NCBI GenBank assembly: GCA_015057365.1 | Contig: SVEN01000003.1 | Coordinates: 1-64,000, forward strand | Length of the DNA stretch: 64,000 nucleotides | Source: Lachnospiraceae bacterium | GTDB lineage: Bacteria > Bacillota > Clostridia > Lachnospirales > Lachnospiraceae | Reading direction: 5' to 3' | Shown here: positions 16,621-25,564 of the stretch, one piece after another | Layout of the letters: every line of letters begins with the position of its first letter | Numbering within the stretch: position 1 is the first letter of the stretch | Notes under the pieces: generated by a model | Databases searched by the model: none | What the model was told of the DNA's origin: nothing | The model's input: only the letters and a program-made list of their open reading frames with translations | Translations under genes and position numbers: made by a program

Positions 16621-17391
16621 TTATTTTATTTTTATCAAAACCGCATCCTCACTGCCTTCCACATCCTTTAAAACAGAAAGCATGAGTGCCTTCTCTGTAA
16701 AAGATTCATCACACTCAAACACAAGAACGCAAGTCTTCGTCTCGCCCGGTTTATAAGATTTTTCGTATGATGTGTAAAAATCCTCTTCCAATAAGGTAAG
16801 ACTCGGACGAATCACCTTACCATCCCCATGGAGCGTATATACAAATTCCTTGGATGCGCCCTTATTTAACACCAACGTGGCACCGGAATCGGACCGGTTG
16901 GTCACATCAAACTCCAATACTACCAGTTGCTTGCCTTCTCCCGCTGCCGCAAACAAATCTCCGGCTCCCTGATACAAAAGCGTGGTCTCATAACCGGTAT
17001 ATCGGAAGAAAAAGTCCTTCTTTCCCATAAGGTCGGTCAAATCCTGCATCGTCATCTCGGTATTGTCCGGTACCGGCGTCACCGTAGGTTTCGCGGTAGG
17101 AGTCGCCTTATCTGTCGCATCTCCCCCCTGCACCGGGTCCTTGTCTTCCTTTGCCGGCGCATACGTCGGACGCGGAGTCGGAGTCGCCAATTTTGCAAAT
17201 GCTTCCTCCTGTTCCTCCCGATTTAAAAGAGCATCCGTCGCATTTGTGCCATGCTTTACCAATACTCCCGCAGCATATTCCGCAACCATATCCATCTCAC
17301 TGTCCGTAATATCCAGCGGCTCATAACATCCGGCCAGCATTGCCAATGTACAGGCCCCGAATAACACTCCGATGAACTTTTTCAACTTCAT
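16621..17391 (-). CDS. Lipoprotein with DUF4352-like domain
   Basis: The 256-residue lipoprotein has lipobox LAGC and a helical segment. A Thr/Pro linker (TPTPRPTYAP, TPTAKPTVTPVP) follows, then a C-terminal beta-sandwich of about 120 residues (LVVLEFDVTNRSDSGATLVLN, YKPGETKTCVLVFECDE) that fits the DUF4352/immunoprotective-extracellular fold. Function is unknown. The ORF track starts at a GTG; the ATG three codons on follows GGAGG with 8-base spacing, so I moved the start. It is monocistronic. Confidence 0.75.
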   Translation of the reverse strand: MKLKKFIGVLFGACTLAMLAGCYEPLDITDSEMDMVAEYAAGVLVKHGTNATDALLNREEQEEAFAKLATPTPRPTYAPAKEDKDPVQGGDATDKATPTAKPTVTPVPDNTEMTMQDLTDLMGKKDFFFRYTGYETTLLYQGAGDLFAAAGEGKQLVVLEFDVTNRSDSGATLVLNKGASKEFVYTLHGDGKVIRPSLTLLEEDFYTSYEKSYKPGETKTCVLVFECDESFTEKALMLSVLKDVEGSEDAVLIKIK

Positions 17392-17452
17392 GGCACTCAC
17401 CTCCGTTGTTCCCTCTTTGTTCGCATAAAAACCGAATTTTACCCTTATGAAC

Positions 17453-17481
17453 AGTATACCTCATTTTCCGACAAATGTAAA
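17453..17481 (-). promoter_or_regulatory. Promoter of the DUF4352-like lipoprotein
   Basis: The minus strand reads TTTACA, a 17-base spacer and TATACT, 62 bases before the ATG. Confidence 0.75.
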
Positions 17482-17482
17482 G

Positions 17483-17521
17483 CAAATAAGAAAGAGTCCC
17501 ACAATTAAATTGCGGAACTCT
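17483..17521 (-). terminator. DUF1846 gene terminator
   Basis: AGAGTTCCGCAATT pairs with AATTGTGGGACTCT on the minus strand, followed by TTCTTATTT, just after the stop codon. It partly overlaps the -35 region of the next promoter. Confidence 0.75.
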
Positions 17522-17526
17522 GCCTT

Positions 17527-18996
17527 TTATCTTACCTTTTTCAAAATCGGCTCACAAGTCAAATCCACGCCCAACTTCTTAAAAATACGCAAATCCACCT
17601 CCGACAACATGACAGAGGTATGCACCTGACAACCACAAAGCTCCGGAAGCTTGCTCATAGCAAGTCGCGCATTCTCGTCATCCATTGCGGAAATCGCAAG
17701 GGCAATCAACACTTCGTCCGTATGAAGTCGCGGATTCTTACTTCCCAGATATCCCACCTTCAAATCCTGAATCGGCTCAATGGCCTGCGGAGAAATCAAA
17801 TGAGTATCATGGTCCACACCGGCCAGATACTTTAACGCATTCAGCAACAACGCTGCAGAGGCGCCCAAGAGATCCGAAGTCTTGGAAGTAATAATCGTAC
17901 CGTCCGCCAGCTCGATAGCAGCCGTACCGACACCGAGAAGCTCCGCACGCTTTTTCGCCGCTACCGTTACCGCGCGATCATCGGTAGTGACCTTTGCCTG
18001 CTTCATCAAAAGCTCAATCTTATATACTTCGTTTTCCGTATCTTCTCCCTTTGCCAGCTTGTTCATGGCACGATAATACCGGCGGATCACCTCCATCCGG
18101 GACGCCTGACAGCATACCTCATCGTCTATAATGCAGTTTCCTGCCATATTAACGCCCATATCCGTCGGCGACTTGTACAAATTCTCTCCGTAAATCTCAT
18201 CGAATACCGCATTTAACACCGGGAAAATCTCGATATCACGGTTATAATTGACCGTGGTCTCTCCATATGCTTCCAAATGGAACGGGTCAATCATATTCAC
18301 ATCGTTTAAATCCGCAGTGGCCGCCTCGTAGGCCAGATTCACCGGATGCTTTAACGGCAAATTCCAAATCGGGAAGGTCTCAAACTTCGCATAGCCGGCC
18401 TTGATTCCTCGCTTATTTTCATGATACAACTGGGAAAGGCAGGTAGCCATCTTTCCGCTACCCGGTCCCGGTGCCGTTACCACTACAAGAGGCCGGTCCG
18501 TTTCGATGTAGTCATTCTTTCCGAAACCGTCGTCACTGACAATCTGGGAAACATTCGTCGGATACCCCTCGATTACATAGTGGCGATATACCTTAATTCC
18601 TTTCTTTTCCAGCTTCTCCTTAAACATGTCTGCCGCAGCCTGTCCCGCATACTTGGTTACAACTACACTGCCTACATACAAACCGCAGTCACGGTAGCCT
18701 TCTACCAGACGTACCACATCTTCGTCATAGGTGATACCGAGGTCCTCACGTTTTTTATTCTGTTCAATCGAATCCGCACCGATGACAATAATGACTTCCG
18801 CCTGATCCGCAAGCTTTAACAGCATTTTCAACTTACTGTCCGGCTCAAACCCCGGCAATACTCTGGATGCGTGATAGTCATCCAACAGCTTTCCGCCGAA
18901 CTCCAAATAAAGCTTATCTCCGAATTTCTCGATACGCTTCATAATGTATTCCGACTGCATCTTCAAATACTTGTCATTGTCAAATCCGATTTTCAT
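17527..18996 (-). CDS. DUF1846 domain-containing protein
   Basis: This 489-residue cytoplasmic protein fits the DUF1846 family along its whole length: the start IGFDNDKYLKMQSEYIMKRI, TAPGPGSGKMATCLSQLYHE (a P-loop-like glycine motif), AGNCIIDDEVCCQASRMEV and LKVGYLGSKNPRLHTDEVLIAL. Family structures suggest a nucleotide-binding protein with an additional C-terminal domain, but no reaction is established. It is common in Firmicutes and Actinobacteria. A terminator follows; the 83-bp gap to mntP carries no visible terminator, so read-through is possible. Confidence 0.9.
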   Translation of the reverse strand: MKIGFDNDKYLKMQSEYIMKRIEKFGDKLYLEFGGKLLDDYHASRVLPGFEPDSKLKMLLKLADQAEVIIVIGADSIEQNKKREDLGITYDEDVVRLVEGYRDCGLYVGSVVVTKYAGQAAADMFKEKLEKKGIKVYRHYVIEGYPTNVSQIVSDDGFGKNDYIETDRPLVVVTAPGPGSGKMATCLSQLYHENKRGIKAGYAKFETFPIWNLPLKHPVNLAYEAATADLNDVNMIDPFHLEAYGETTVNYNRDIEIFPVLNAVFDEIYGENLYKSPTDMGVNMAGNCIIDDEVCCQASRMEVIRRYYRAMNKLAKGEDTENEVYKIELLMKQAKVTTDDRAVTVAAKKRAELLGVGTAAIELADGTIITSKTSDLLGASAALLLNALKYLAGVDHDTHLISPQAIEPIQDLKVGYLGSKNPRLHTDEVLIALAISAMDDENARLAMSKLPELCGCQVHTSVMLSEVDLRIFKKLGVDLTCEPILKKVR

Positions 18997-19079
18997 CTCG
19001 TTTGCCCTCTCTTTTCACTACTCATTCCGGTCCTGCAAACACTGTCGTCGCAGACCCTTATCCGTCAAACGTTACTCTC

Positions 19080-19637
19080 CTATAACACGCCCAAATGCTC
19101 CAGCAAAATCTTCGTCCCTAACAAAATCAAAATAATACCGCCGGACAACTCTGCCGCCGATTTATACTTTGCACCGAACAGATTGCCAAGCTTTACACCG
19201 ATGGCGGATAACGTAAAAGTAATCACTCCGATAAACAAAACCGCCCAACCGATTTGCACCCGCATAAATGCAAAAGAAATACCTACCGCCAGTGCATCGA
19301 TACTGGTAGCCACGGCCATCGGAAGCATTGCCTTTAAGCCGAAAGAAGCATTTATCTCCTCTTCCTTCTCTCTCGATTCACGAATCATATTAATACCGAT
19401 GATTCCCAACAAAACAAAGGCCACCCAATGGTCAAAGGCTTCTATGTACTTTGCAAAGCTACTGCCCAGCAGGAAACCAAGAAGCGGCATTGCTGCCTGA
19501 AATCCGCCGAAATACAAGCCTACAATCAAACCGTGCTTTACAGTTACCTTCTTTACGGACAGCCCTTTACAAATCGCTACCGCAAAGGCATCCATGGACA
19601 GTCCCACGGCAATTACAAACAAGTCAAACAGTCCCAT
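19080..19637 (-). CDS. mntP: Manganese efflux pump MntP
   Basis: The 185-residue protein has six hydrophobic segments and the conserved intramembrane aspartates of MntP in [15 protein letters not shown] and [17 protein letters not shown], plus [19 protein letters not shown]. It exports Mn2+ to prevent toxicity. SD GGAGG lies 10 bases upstream of the ATG. The leader is short and I see no yybP-ykoY manganese riboswitch. Confidence 0.93.
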   Translation of the reverse strand: MGLFDLFVIAVGLSMDAFAVAICKGLSVKKVTVKHGLIVGLYFGGFQAAMPLLGFLLGSSFAKYIEAFDHWVAFVLLGIIGINMIRESREKEEEINASFGLKAMLPMAVATSIDALAVGISFAFMRVQIGWAVLFIGVITFTLSAIGVKLGNLFGAKYKSAAELSGGIILILLGTKILLEHLGVL

Positions 19638-19802
19638 TGAAAAACCTCCATCACATAAAATCTAGTCTACACGATTTTTAAAACAGTGTCAATATTCCTC
19701 TCCGTAATTTTTCCGTAAAAAAAACGTGCAATCCGTATCATTTTCTGTTATACTCTCCCTAGAGATTTTTTTCGACAAAAGGATACATGCAGGGAGGTCA
19801 TT

Positions 19803-20438
19803 ATGGGATTTGTACTGGGTTTGGGCATGGCAATCGGCGGAATTGCCCTGATTATACTGATTTGTACCGTCTTTTACTTTTACAGAAAGGCAAAAAACAC
19901 CATAAGCCGGGCAAAAAGTACCATGAATGATCTGTTCGGCACGGATAATTTGACCGAGTTAATCGAAACCAGAAACGAAGAAATCGCCAACACGCCAAAG
20001 TCGGTAGCCGGCATGACCGCTGTTTATGCCCCGGCTATCCAAGAGGACTTCCCGGAGCTTAATCTGGCGGAGCTCAAAGGAATTGCGGAAGGCCACTTAA
20101 AAAAGTTCCTCTCCGAGAAGAAGAACTATGCAAGCATCCGGATTCACCGGACCGAAATTAAAGATTACGTCAAAAAATCCGGTACCTGCGTTATTGTGTT
20201 CCAGTCCGGCGTCCAGTACCTGACCGGCACAAAAAAAGTGCAGAGCCGTTACAACACCCACATGATGTATGTACAGGATGCCAACGAATACGGCCATGCA
20301 AGCGGCTTTGCAACCGACTGTCCGCACTGTGGTGCCGCCATCTCGGACCTTGGGCGGAAGTTCTGTGACTACTGCGGCTCGGAGGTCATTCCGATTAACA
20401 TCCACGTCTGGGAATTACATGATATTAAAGAGGCATAA
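19803..20438 (+). CDS. Membrane-anchored zinc-ribbon protein
   Basis: The 211-residue protein has an N-terminal transmembrane helix (LGLGMAIGGIALIILICTVFYFY), a charged linker and a central alpha/beta domain (about 75-160: FPELNLAELKGIAEGHLKKFL, TEIKDYVKKSGTCVIVFQSGVQYL) that vaguely recalls Tim44-like folds. A C-terminal zinc ribbon CPHCG..FCDYCGSEV ends the protein. The function is not known. It is a plus-strand singleton divergent from mntP; SD GGGAGG precedes the ATG, and a bidirectional terminator follows. Confidence 0.75.
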   Translation: MGFVLGLGMAIGGIALIILICTVFYFYRKAKNTISRAKSTMNDLFGTDNLTELIETRNEEIANTPKSVAGMTAVYAPAIQEDFPELNLAELKGIAEGHLKKFLSEKKNYASIRIHRTEIKDYVKKSGTCVIVFQSGVQYLTGTKKVQSRYNTHMMYVQDANEYGHASGFATDCPHCGAAISDLGRKFCDYCGSEVIPINIHVWELHDIKEA

Positions 20439-20478
20439 AAAGCGCAGTCCCACTCTTGCGATTTCGGGACTGCGTTTT
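20437..20478. terminator. Bidirectional terminator
   Basis: AAAAA-GCGCAGTCCC...GGGACTGCG-TTTT lies between the convergent zinc-ribbon (+) and SGNH lipoprotein (-) genes and can serve both. Confidence 0.85.
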
Positions 20479-20494
20479 CCTCTACTATGGCTTA

Positions 20495-21823
20495 CTACTT
20501 TGTATAACCGAACGCGTAAATCGTGAACATCTTATCCTCCTGGCCTTCTGCCATGCGGATTTCGATGGTATGCTCCGCTGCTTCTTTCTCATCGATAAGA
20601 AGTACTACATTGGAGCTTCCCCAGCCGCCGGCGCCGTTAACACTCATTACCTTTTCACCGTCTACATACACATCCGCAGTACCGCATTCATTGCCACCCT
20701 GCTTACAGTTCAGCAACAGGTTCTTACAGGTCAGCGTCATCTTAAACGGCTCGTTTCCTGCGGAGGCATCACGCTTCCAGTTGTCCGGGAAGGAATGACC
20801 GCCCTTTACCTGGAATCCCTGTCCGCCCGCATCCGTCTGGGTAAACGCACCCAGCTCAATGGTAACATCTTCGGACTTCGCGGTAATCATCTCCATACCG
20901 GAAAAATCTCTGCCCTTCTTCGGTTCTTCCGGAATCGCATTCATTTCTTCCGGCTCCTCCGCATCAATGGTAGCTAAAAGCTGCATAATACAATCCTTCA
21001 TTACGGTATGACCGTAGTTATTCGGATGATATCTGTCCGTAAAATATTTATTTGTCGTCATATACTTTGCTCTTACCGCACCGAATACAGCTTCTTTCAT
21101 GCCGACAATCGGAATATCATAATGATTCGCAATCGGCAAATGTTCATTTTGCACATTCCATTCATCATTGGTTACCGCAAAAATCATAATCACTGCCGCA
21201 TCGTTGTCCTGCGTCAGCACATCGTATACGATACTCTCGTAAGCACGGCCCCTGGTTACTTCCGCATAATCGTTTACCTCAAACTCAATCAGGAGTAAAT
21301 CCGGCTCTGCACCTAAAGCTTCCTCAATATCACGCTGAAAACGGATCACGCCGAGGGAAGACGGGGTACCGCTTAAGCCCGCATTCACGAAGTTGATGTT
21401 CTCACCGCCGTTGACACCGTAGGTCTCACCGAAAGCCTTTGCAAACAGATACGCATAACCTTCACTCATCGGTTTTGCATTACCGCCCTCGGTAATAGAC
21501 CCGCCCAGTGTAGCAATATTCACGGTTTCTCCGCTTCTTGCCTTTTCAAGAACCTTCTTCAAACGGGCATTGTTGCCGGTAGACTTAACGGATTTCTCCA
21601 ACATCTCCTGATACCAGTCTACATCCGGAGTCGGGGTAGCGGTCGGTTTCGGGGTAGCCGTCGGTTCCGGGGTGGCCGTCGATTCCGGAGTCGGTTCCGG
21701 AGTAGCTGTTGCTTCTACTGTCGGGGTTGCCGTAGTCTCCGGTTCTGTCGTTGTTTCACTGCTACATGCTGCGAGGGCTAATACTGCCACGCAGGCAAGC
21801 AATATCCAAACTTTCTTTTTCAT
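20495..21823 (-). CDS. SGNH/GDSL-type hydrolase lipoprotein
   Basis: The 442-residue lipoprotein has lipobox LAAC and a long Thr/Pro/Glu linker (residues 25-68). An SGNH esterase domain follows with block I GGSITEG (Ser nucleophile), block II NAGLSGTPSSLG, block III EFEVNDYA and the Asp/His dyad in DRYHPNNYGH. A C-terminal beta-rich domain of about 120 residues (FQVKGGHSFPDNWKR, ADVYVDGEKVMSVNG) looks like a carbohydrate-binding or accessory module. Such enzymes often deacetylate polysaccharides. It lies 36 bp after a related intracellular-looking paralogue and is probably the second gene of that operon. Confidence 0.85.
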   Translation of the reverse strand: MKKKVWILLACVAVLALAACSSETTTEPETTATPTVEATATPEPTPESTATPEPTATPKPTATPTPDVDWYQEMLEKSVKSTGNNARLKKVLEKARSGETVNIATLGGSITEGGNAKPMSEGYAYLFAKAFGETYGVNGGENINFVNAGLSGTPSSLGVIRFQRDIEEALGAEPDLLLIEFEVNDYAEVTRGRAYESIVYDVLTQDNDAAVIMIFAVTNDEWNVQNEHLPIANHYDIPIVGMKEAVFGAVRAKYMTTNKYFTDRYHPNNYGHTVMKDCIMQLLATIDAEEPEEMNAIPEEPKKGRDFSGMEMITAKSEDVTIELGAFTQTDAGGQGFQVKGGHSFPDNWKRDASAGNEPFKMTLTCKNLLLNCKQGGNECGTADVYVDGEKVMSVNGAGGWGSSNVVLLIDEKEAAEHTIEIRMAEGQEDKMFTIYAFGYTK

Positions 21824-21859
21824 TTTACTAATCCTTTCCTTTTTCTTCTCTATAAGCAG

Positions 21860-23569
21860 TTACACTTCCGGCGCTTCATAACCGAAGCCCAGAATCGTAA
21901 ACTTCTTATCCTTCGTTTCCGGATTCCTACGAATCTCCACCGTATGTACGGTATTTTCCTTACCGCGGTACGCAATCTGTGCCGTACTGTGGGTCCAGCC
22001 CACCGCCTGCGGGTCTGCCGTCAACACATATTCGCCGTCCACGTAAATGTCCGCCTTGCCGAATTCGAGTTTTCCGCTGTCCTTTGTAATCACCAGTAAA
22101 TACGGACTCTTAATCTTAATGACAAACGGCTCGTCTCCGGATTCCTCCGTGGCCATCCAGTTATGCGGAAGCACCGGCGTACGGTAATTGTCCAGATTCA
22201 TCTCTACGTAGTGCAAATCCGCATCCGTCTCCGTAAATCCTCCGCAGGAAATCTCCGCACCCGCAAAACCGTCCTTGCGGTCTAACAGACGCACATTCAC
22301 AAACTCCGGCCGGAACACAGTCTCAAGCGCCTCATAATCAGGCTCTGCTCCTGTCGGTGCCGCATCCGCCTGAGCAAACAAATAATCCAGACTGTCCGCC
22401 ATAATACGATGACCGTCGCTGGTAGGATGATAAATATCATAAAAGAACCGGTTCTTGGAGATTACACGTCCGACCTCTGCCGGAAGGTAGAACTGCTCTA
22501 CCACAGCATCCCGTACGCTTACCATCGGCAAATCGTAACGAACACCTACCGGAGACAAACGCTCCTGCAGATTCCAATCGTTCTCGAACACAGAAAACAA
22601 TAGAATCACCGCCGGGGCATTGTCGGAAAATAGAATCTTGCGTACCAGCGTCTCGTAGCAATCTCCTTTTGTCTCGTCTCCCTCGTCGTTTACCGCAAAC
22701 TCCACGACTACGATGTCCGGCTTAGCGCCTCTGCTAAGAATATCCCGTTCGTAACGAATCATGCCGAGTTCCGAGGACGTACCTCCCACACCGGCCTTGG
22801 TATAATGCACGTTATCGCCCGTTCCGAACCGTGCACAAAACCGGTCATAGGCTACCTTGGAATAGCAGGTCTTCTGACTCGGCGTGGCACCGGCACCCTC
22901 CGTAATGGAGCCGCCGATAAAGGCCACCGTCACATCCTCGCCTGCCTTTGCCTTTTCGATGGCACGCTTTAAACGGACATTATTTCCTAACGACACAAAA
23001 GACTTTGCAATCATTTCCTTGTATGCCCCGCTCTCAAAATCCACCGGCGCATCCGGAATAAACTCCGGTGCCGTATAACCGTCGTTCAAATACAGACATA
23101 CATTAATCGTAGCCACTTCCCAGTCGCTTGCAAAGCGGAACAAAAACCGCCCCACGCAAACATCATCCCCGTACCAGTCGATATCGGACAAAGGGATTTC
23201 TACCTCCGAACCGTTGGTCACTACCTTTGTCACGTGCTTTGTCCCGCTCTCAAACATATCGGACGCACCGTTCATATGTAATACAAACTCCGCTTCCTGC
23301 GTTGTATTCTCACAGGCAACGGACACTCCTATCGAATGCACCAGTTTCCGAAACCCTTCCGCGGAATTTAAAAGCTCCAGCGTCGCTTCCTCTTCTACTC
23401 TGCCGATCGTCTTTGCATAATTGGCCAACCGCTTGTTATCCAGAAACAGCGGACTTGCACTGCCTCCCTCCGGCATCTTATAGGCCTCAATAGTCTTATC
23501 ATACAGCACAAAAATACTCGGACGCTTCTTCGTCGGGTCTTTCGGTGCCTTCGGTCCTCCGTTACTCAT
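21860..23569 (-). CDS. SGNH/GDSL-type hydrolase without signal peptide
   Basis: The 569-residue protein has the same SGNH catalytic blocks as its neighbour: GGSITEGAGATP, KAGVGGTSSELG, EFAVNDEGD and YHPTSDGHRIMADS. It carries an extra N-terminal beta-rich domain (about 1-175) and a C-terminal domain (ADIYVDGEYVLTADP). No signal peptide is seen, so it is likely cytoplasmic, perhaps acting on imported oligosaccharides. The ORF track starts 32 codons upstream; ATG at 23569 (MSNGGPKAP) follows a GGAAAGG and is preferred. Promoter and a cre-like operator lie upstream. Confidence 0.85.
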   Translation of the reverse strand: MSNGGPKAPKDPTKKRPSIFVLYDKTIEAYKMPEGGSASPLFLDNKRLANYAKTIGRVEEEATLELLNSAEGFRKLVHSIGVSVACENTTQEAEFVLHMNGASDMFESGTKHVTKVVTNGSEVEIPLSDIDWYGDDVCVGRFLFRFASDWEVATINVCLYLNDGYTAPEFIPDAPVDFESGAYKEMIAKSFVSLGNNVRLKRAIEKAKAGEDVTVAFIGGSITEGAGATPSQKTCYSKVAYDRFCARFGTGDNVHYTKAGVGGTSSELGMIRYERDILSRGAKPDIVVVEFAVNDEGDETKGDCYETLVRKILFSDNAPAVILLFSVFENDWNLQERLSPVGVRYDLPMVSVRDAVVEQFYLPAEVGRVISKNRFFYDIYHPTSDGHRIMADSLDYLFAQADAAPTGAEPDYEALETVFRPEFVNVRLLDRKDGFAGAEISCGGFTETDADLHYVEMNLDNYRTPVLPHNWMATEESGDEPFVIKIKSPYLLVITKDSGKLEFGKADIYVDGEYVLTADPQAVGWTHSTAQIAYRGKENTVHTVEIRRNPETKDKKFTILGFGYEAPEV

Positions 23570-23625
23570 ACCCTTTTCCTTTCCGAATGCTCCGGCCATC
23601 CTATGCCCACGCATCCACACGTTTA

Positions 23626-23639
23626 TGTAAACGTTTTCA
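23626..23639. promoter_or_regulatory. cre-like operator (CcpA/LacI-type)
   Basis: TGTAAACGTTTTCA (TGAAAACGTTTACA on the minus strand) matches the catabolite responsive element consensus. It lies about 12-25 bases downstream of the expected transcription start of the SGNH operon, a place where CcpA or a LacI-family repressor blocks transcription. Confidence 0.7.
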
Positions 23640-23656
23640 TAATACCTATAGCATTT

Positions 23657-23685
23657 ACTATACACGATTCTACCGAAAATTTCAA
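23657..23685 (-). promoter_or_regulatory. Promoter of the SGNH hydrolase operon
   Basis: The minus strand reads TTGAAA, a 17-base spacer and TATAGT, followed by the cre-like site and the two hydrolase genes. Confidence 0.8.
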
Positions 23686-23700
23686 TTCAAAAAACAACCG

Positions 23701-23731
23701 CAAAACAAAGAGTCCGCTTTGCGGACTCTCG
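23701..23731 (-). terminator. CDF transporter gene terminator
   Basis: On the minus strand AGAGTCCGC-AAA-GCGGACTCT is followed by TTGTTTTG, about 22 bases after the CDF stop codon. Confidence 0.75.
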
Positions 23732-23753
23732 CACCGAGTTTGGTCACTCACGA

Positions 23754-24653
23754 CTATCTTACACTCTCGTTCTCCCTACTTATCTCATAACGAACCTGTA
23801 TCACAGCCTTTGCTATTCCGTAGGATTCACAGCACCTTCTTGTCTGCATATCCAACTGCATCAAATCCTCCGCGGCCACCTCCTCATACAGCACCAGACA
23901 TACCTCCGCATTTTTGTCCTCTCCGTCCAAAGAGTAAACCCTCAGCTCTTCTACCACCCCTAAGGCATTTAATTGTGTTAAGGCTTCCTGCAAATCCCGG
24001 TATTCCCGCAGCGTTAGCGGAGAACGTAATGTAATAATCCCGAAAATTTTCTTTAAATTCCGCAAAACTCCTACAAAAATAACAAAGGTCATTCCGACAG
24101 ACAACACCGAATCCAGCACAGGCAGCTCATAAAAACACATCACCACTCCCACCGCAAAAACCGCTACCCAGGTCAGCACATCCTCTAACATATGCATACT
24201 GATGGTTTTCTCGTTAATACTTTTCCCTCGCGCAGTCAACACCATGGCAATGCCGTTTATTAATATTCCGAATACCGCAAATGCAAGCATTCCTCTTCCG
24301 TTAATCGGACGCGGGTCAAAAAAACGCTGCACCGAGGTTACAATCAAAACCACACCACCCATAAGCAAAATCATATTATTGATAAGTCCCGCCACAACGG
24401 AAAAACGCCGATATCCGAACTGGTACCGCTCGTTGGCCGGACGTCTTGACAGCTTTTCCATCCGCCATGCCATCCCCAAGGCAATACAATCTCCGAAATC
24501 GTGTATGGCATCCGATAAAATCGTTACACTGCCGGTCAGCATACTTCCGACAACCTCCACAAAGGTAAAAAATAAATTTAAAAGGAACGCAACTAAAATC
24601 CGGTTTTCCGAACCCTTCCCGGAATTTTCCGCTTTCCGTCTGTTTTTTTTCAT
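23754..24653 (-). CDS. Cation diffusion facilitator (CDF) metal exporter
   Basis: The 299-residue protein has a basic N-terminus and six transmembrane helices. The metal-site motifs are SDAIHDFGDCIALG in helix 2 and HMLEDVLTW in helix 5. A C-terminal cytoplasmic domain (LTLREYRDLQEAL...VEELRVYSLDGEDKNAEVCLVL) resembles the CDF ferredoxin-like domain. CDF proteins export Zn2+, Mn2+, Fe2+ or Co2+ in exchange for protons; the His/Asp pattern favours zinc but this is inference. The ATG lies directly after a terminator-like hairpin whose 3' arm covers the likely SD. Confidence 0.9.
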   Translation of the reverse strand: MKKNRRKAENSGKGSENRILVAFLLNLFFTFVEVVGSMLTGSVTILSDAIHDFGDCIALGMAWRMEKLSRRPANERYQFGYRRFSVVAGLINNMILLMGGVVLIVTSVQRFFDPRPINGRGMLAFAVFGILINGIAMVLTARGKSINEKTISMHMLEDVLTWVAVFAVGVVMCFYELPVLDSVLSVGMTFVIFVGVLRNLKKIFGIITLRSPLTLREYRDLQEALTQLNALGVVEELRVYSLDGEDKNAEVCLVLYEEVAAEDLMQLDMQTRRCCESYGIAKAVIQVRYEISRENESVR

Positions 24654-24654
24654 A

Positions 24655-24712
24655 AAAAGGGACCGCCCTTTCCTACACTTACCCTACAGTGTATTCGAAA
24701 AAGACGGTCCCT
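24655..24712 (-). terminator. Terminator-like hairpin overlapping the CDF ribosome-binding region
   Basis: GGGACCGTC...GGCGGTCCC followed by TTTTT ends exactly at the ATG of the CDF gene on the minus strand, about 30 bases after the CAP-domain gene. It can end CAP-gene transcription, or act as a conditional attenuator or SD-sequestering hairpin. Confidence 0.65.
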
Positions 24713-24742
24713 GTGCTTCCGTTTAAGGAAACCGATAATCTT

Positions 24743-25417
24743 TTAGTAAATAAACAACTGAGTAAAATAGTTCACGCCACGGGCATTCTGACGGTAGCCG
24801 ACACCAAGCTCCGTGAACTTCGCGTTCAGGATATTCGCTCTGTGTCCGGCAGAATTCATCCATGCGGTCACTACCTCTTCCGGCGACTTCTGTCCCCATG
24901 CAATATTTTCTCCGGAGTAGCGGTAGGTAATCCCATGCTCCGCAAACACGGTGGAAAAATATCTTCCGTCCGGACGGGTGTGAGAAAAGGACTGTTCAAT
25001 CTCTACGGCACGTACCTGGGCCGCTTTACTGATTTTCGCAGAATATGTCACCGGTGCAAGACCTGCTGCCGCACGATGTTCGTTCACCAGTTCCGTAATC
25101 CGAAGCCCGTATGCATAGGCCTGATCCTGTACTTCCGGTGTCACCTCAGGTGCTTCCTCCGGCGTACCCGGCTGCTCCGGTACATTCTCCTCCGGTGCCT
25201 CCGGCTGCTCCGGCAGATTGCCGCAGTTCCACTTAGAAATGAAATCCCGAATATTCTCACAGCCGTTCATCTGAAGTAATTTATCCTTCAACTCCTCGAT
25301 AGTATCGCAGCTAATCTTGCTTGTGTTTACCGGAAATACCGCTGCCTGAGCTTCCGATACACCTCCCGTTGCAATCAACAGCGCTGCCGCAATTGCACAT
25401 ACGCCTATCTTTCTCAT
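24743..25417 (-). CDS. Secreted CAP-domain (SCP/PR1-like) protein
   Basis: The 224-residue protein has a cleavable signal peptide (IGVCAIAAALLIATGGVSEAQA). A short Cys-containing domain and a Pro/Glu linker (QPEAPEENVPEQPGTPEE) come next. The C-terminal CAP domain carries ITELVNEHRAAAGLAPV, FSHTRPDGRYFSTVF, SGENIAWGQ, TAWMNSAGHRANILN and ELGVGY. CAP proteins of the YkwD/SafA-associated type are extracellular; their activity in bacteria is mostly undefined. The ORF track starts too early; ATG at 25417 follows AAAGGAG with 7-base spacing. Confidence 0.88.
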   Translation of the reverse strand: MRKIGVCAIAAALLIATGGVSEAQAAVFPVNTSKISCDTIEELKDKLLQMNGCENIRDFISKWNCGNLPEQPEAPEENVPEQPGTPEEAPEVTPEVQDQAYAYGLRITELVNEHRAAAGLAPVTYSAKISKAAQVRAVEIEQSFSHTRPDGRYFSTVFAEHGITYRYSGENIAWGQKSPEEVVTAWMNSAGHRANILNAKFTELGVGYRQNARGVNYFTQLFIY

Positions 25418-25530
25418 AAGTTTCTCCTTTCTGACTCTCCATCCTGTTACACATTCCCCTATATGGTACGGGTTCCCCGCCACATCGCTATCCTACCACA
25501 CCTTCCCCACAAAGTACATAGGAGATGCAT

Positions 25531-25559
25531 GGAAAAAGGCGCAGGATTTTCCTACGCCT
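25531..25559 (-). terminator. Terminator of the transglutaminase operon
   Basis: On the minus strand AGGCGTAGG-AAAA-TCCTGCGCCT is followed by TTTTT, immediately after the transglutaminase stop codon. Confidence 0.8.
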
Positions 25560-25564
25560 CATTT

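Noticed and set aside
19638-19800. Possible yybP-ykoY manganese riboswitch before mntP
   Set aside because: The leader of mntP is too short and lacks the conserved GGGGAGUA-type core.
21600-21760. Possible tandem DNA repeat (GGGGTAGCGGTCGG-like units)
   Set aside because: It is the coding sequence of a Thr/Pro/Glu lipoprotein linker; the repetition follows from the peptide composition.
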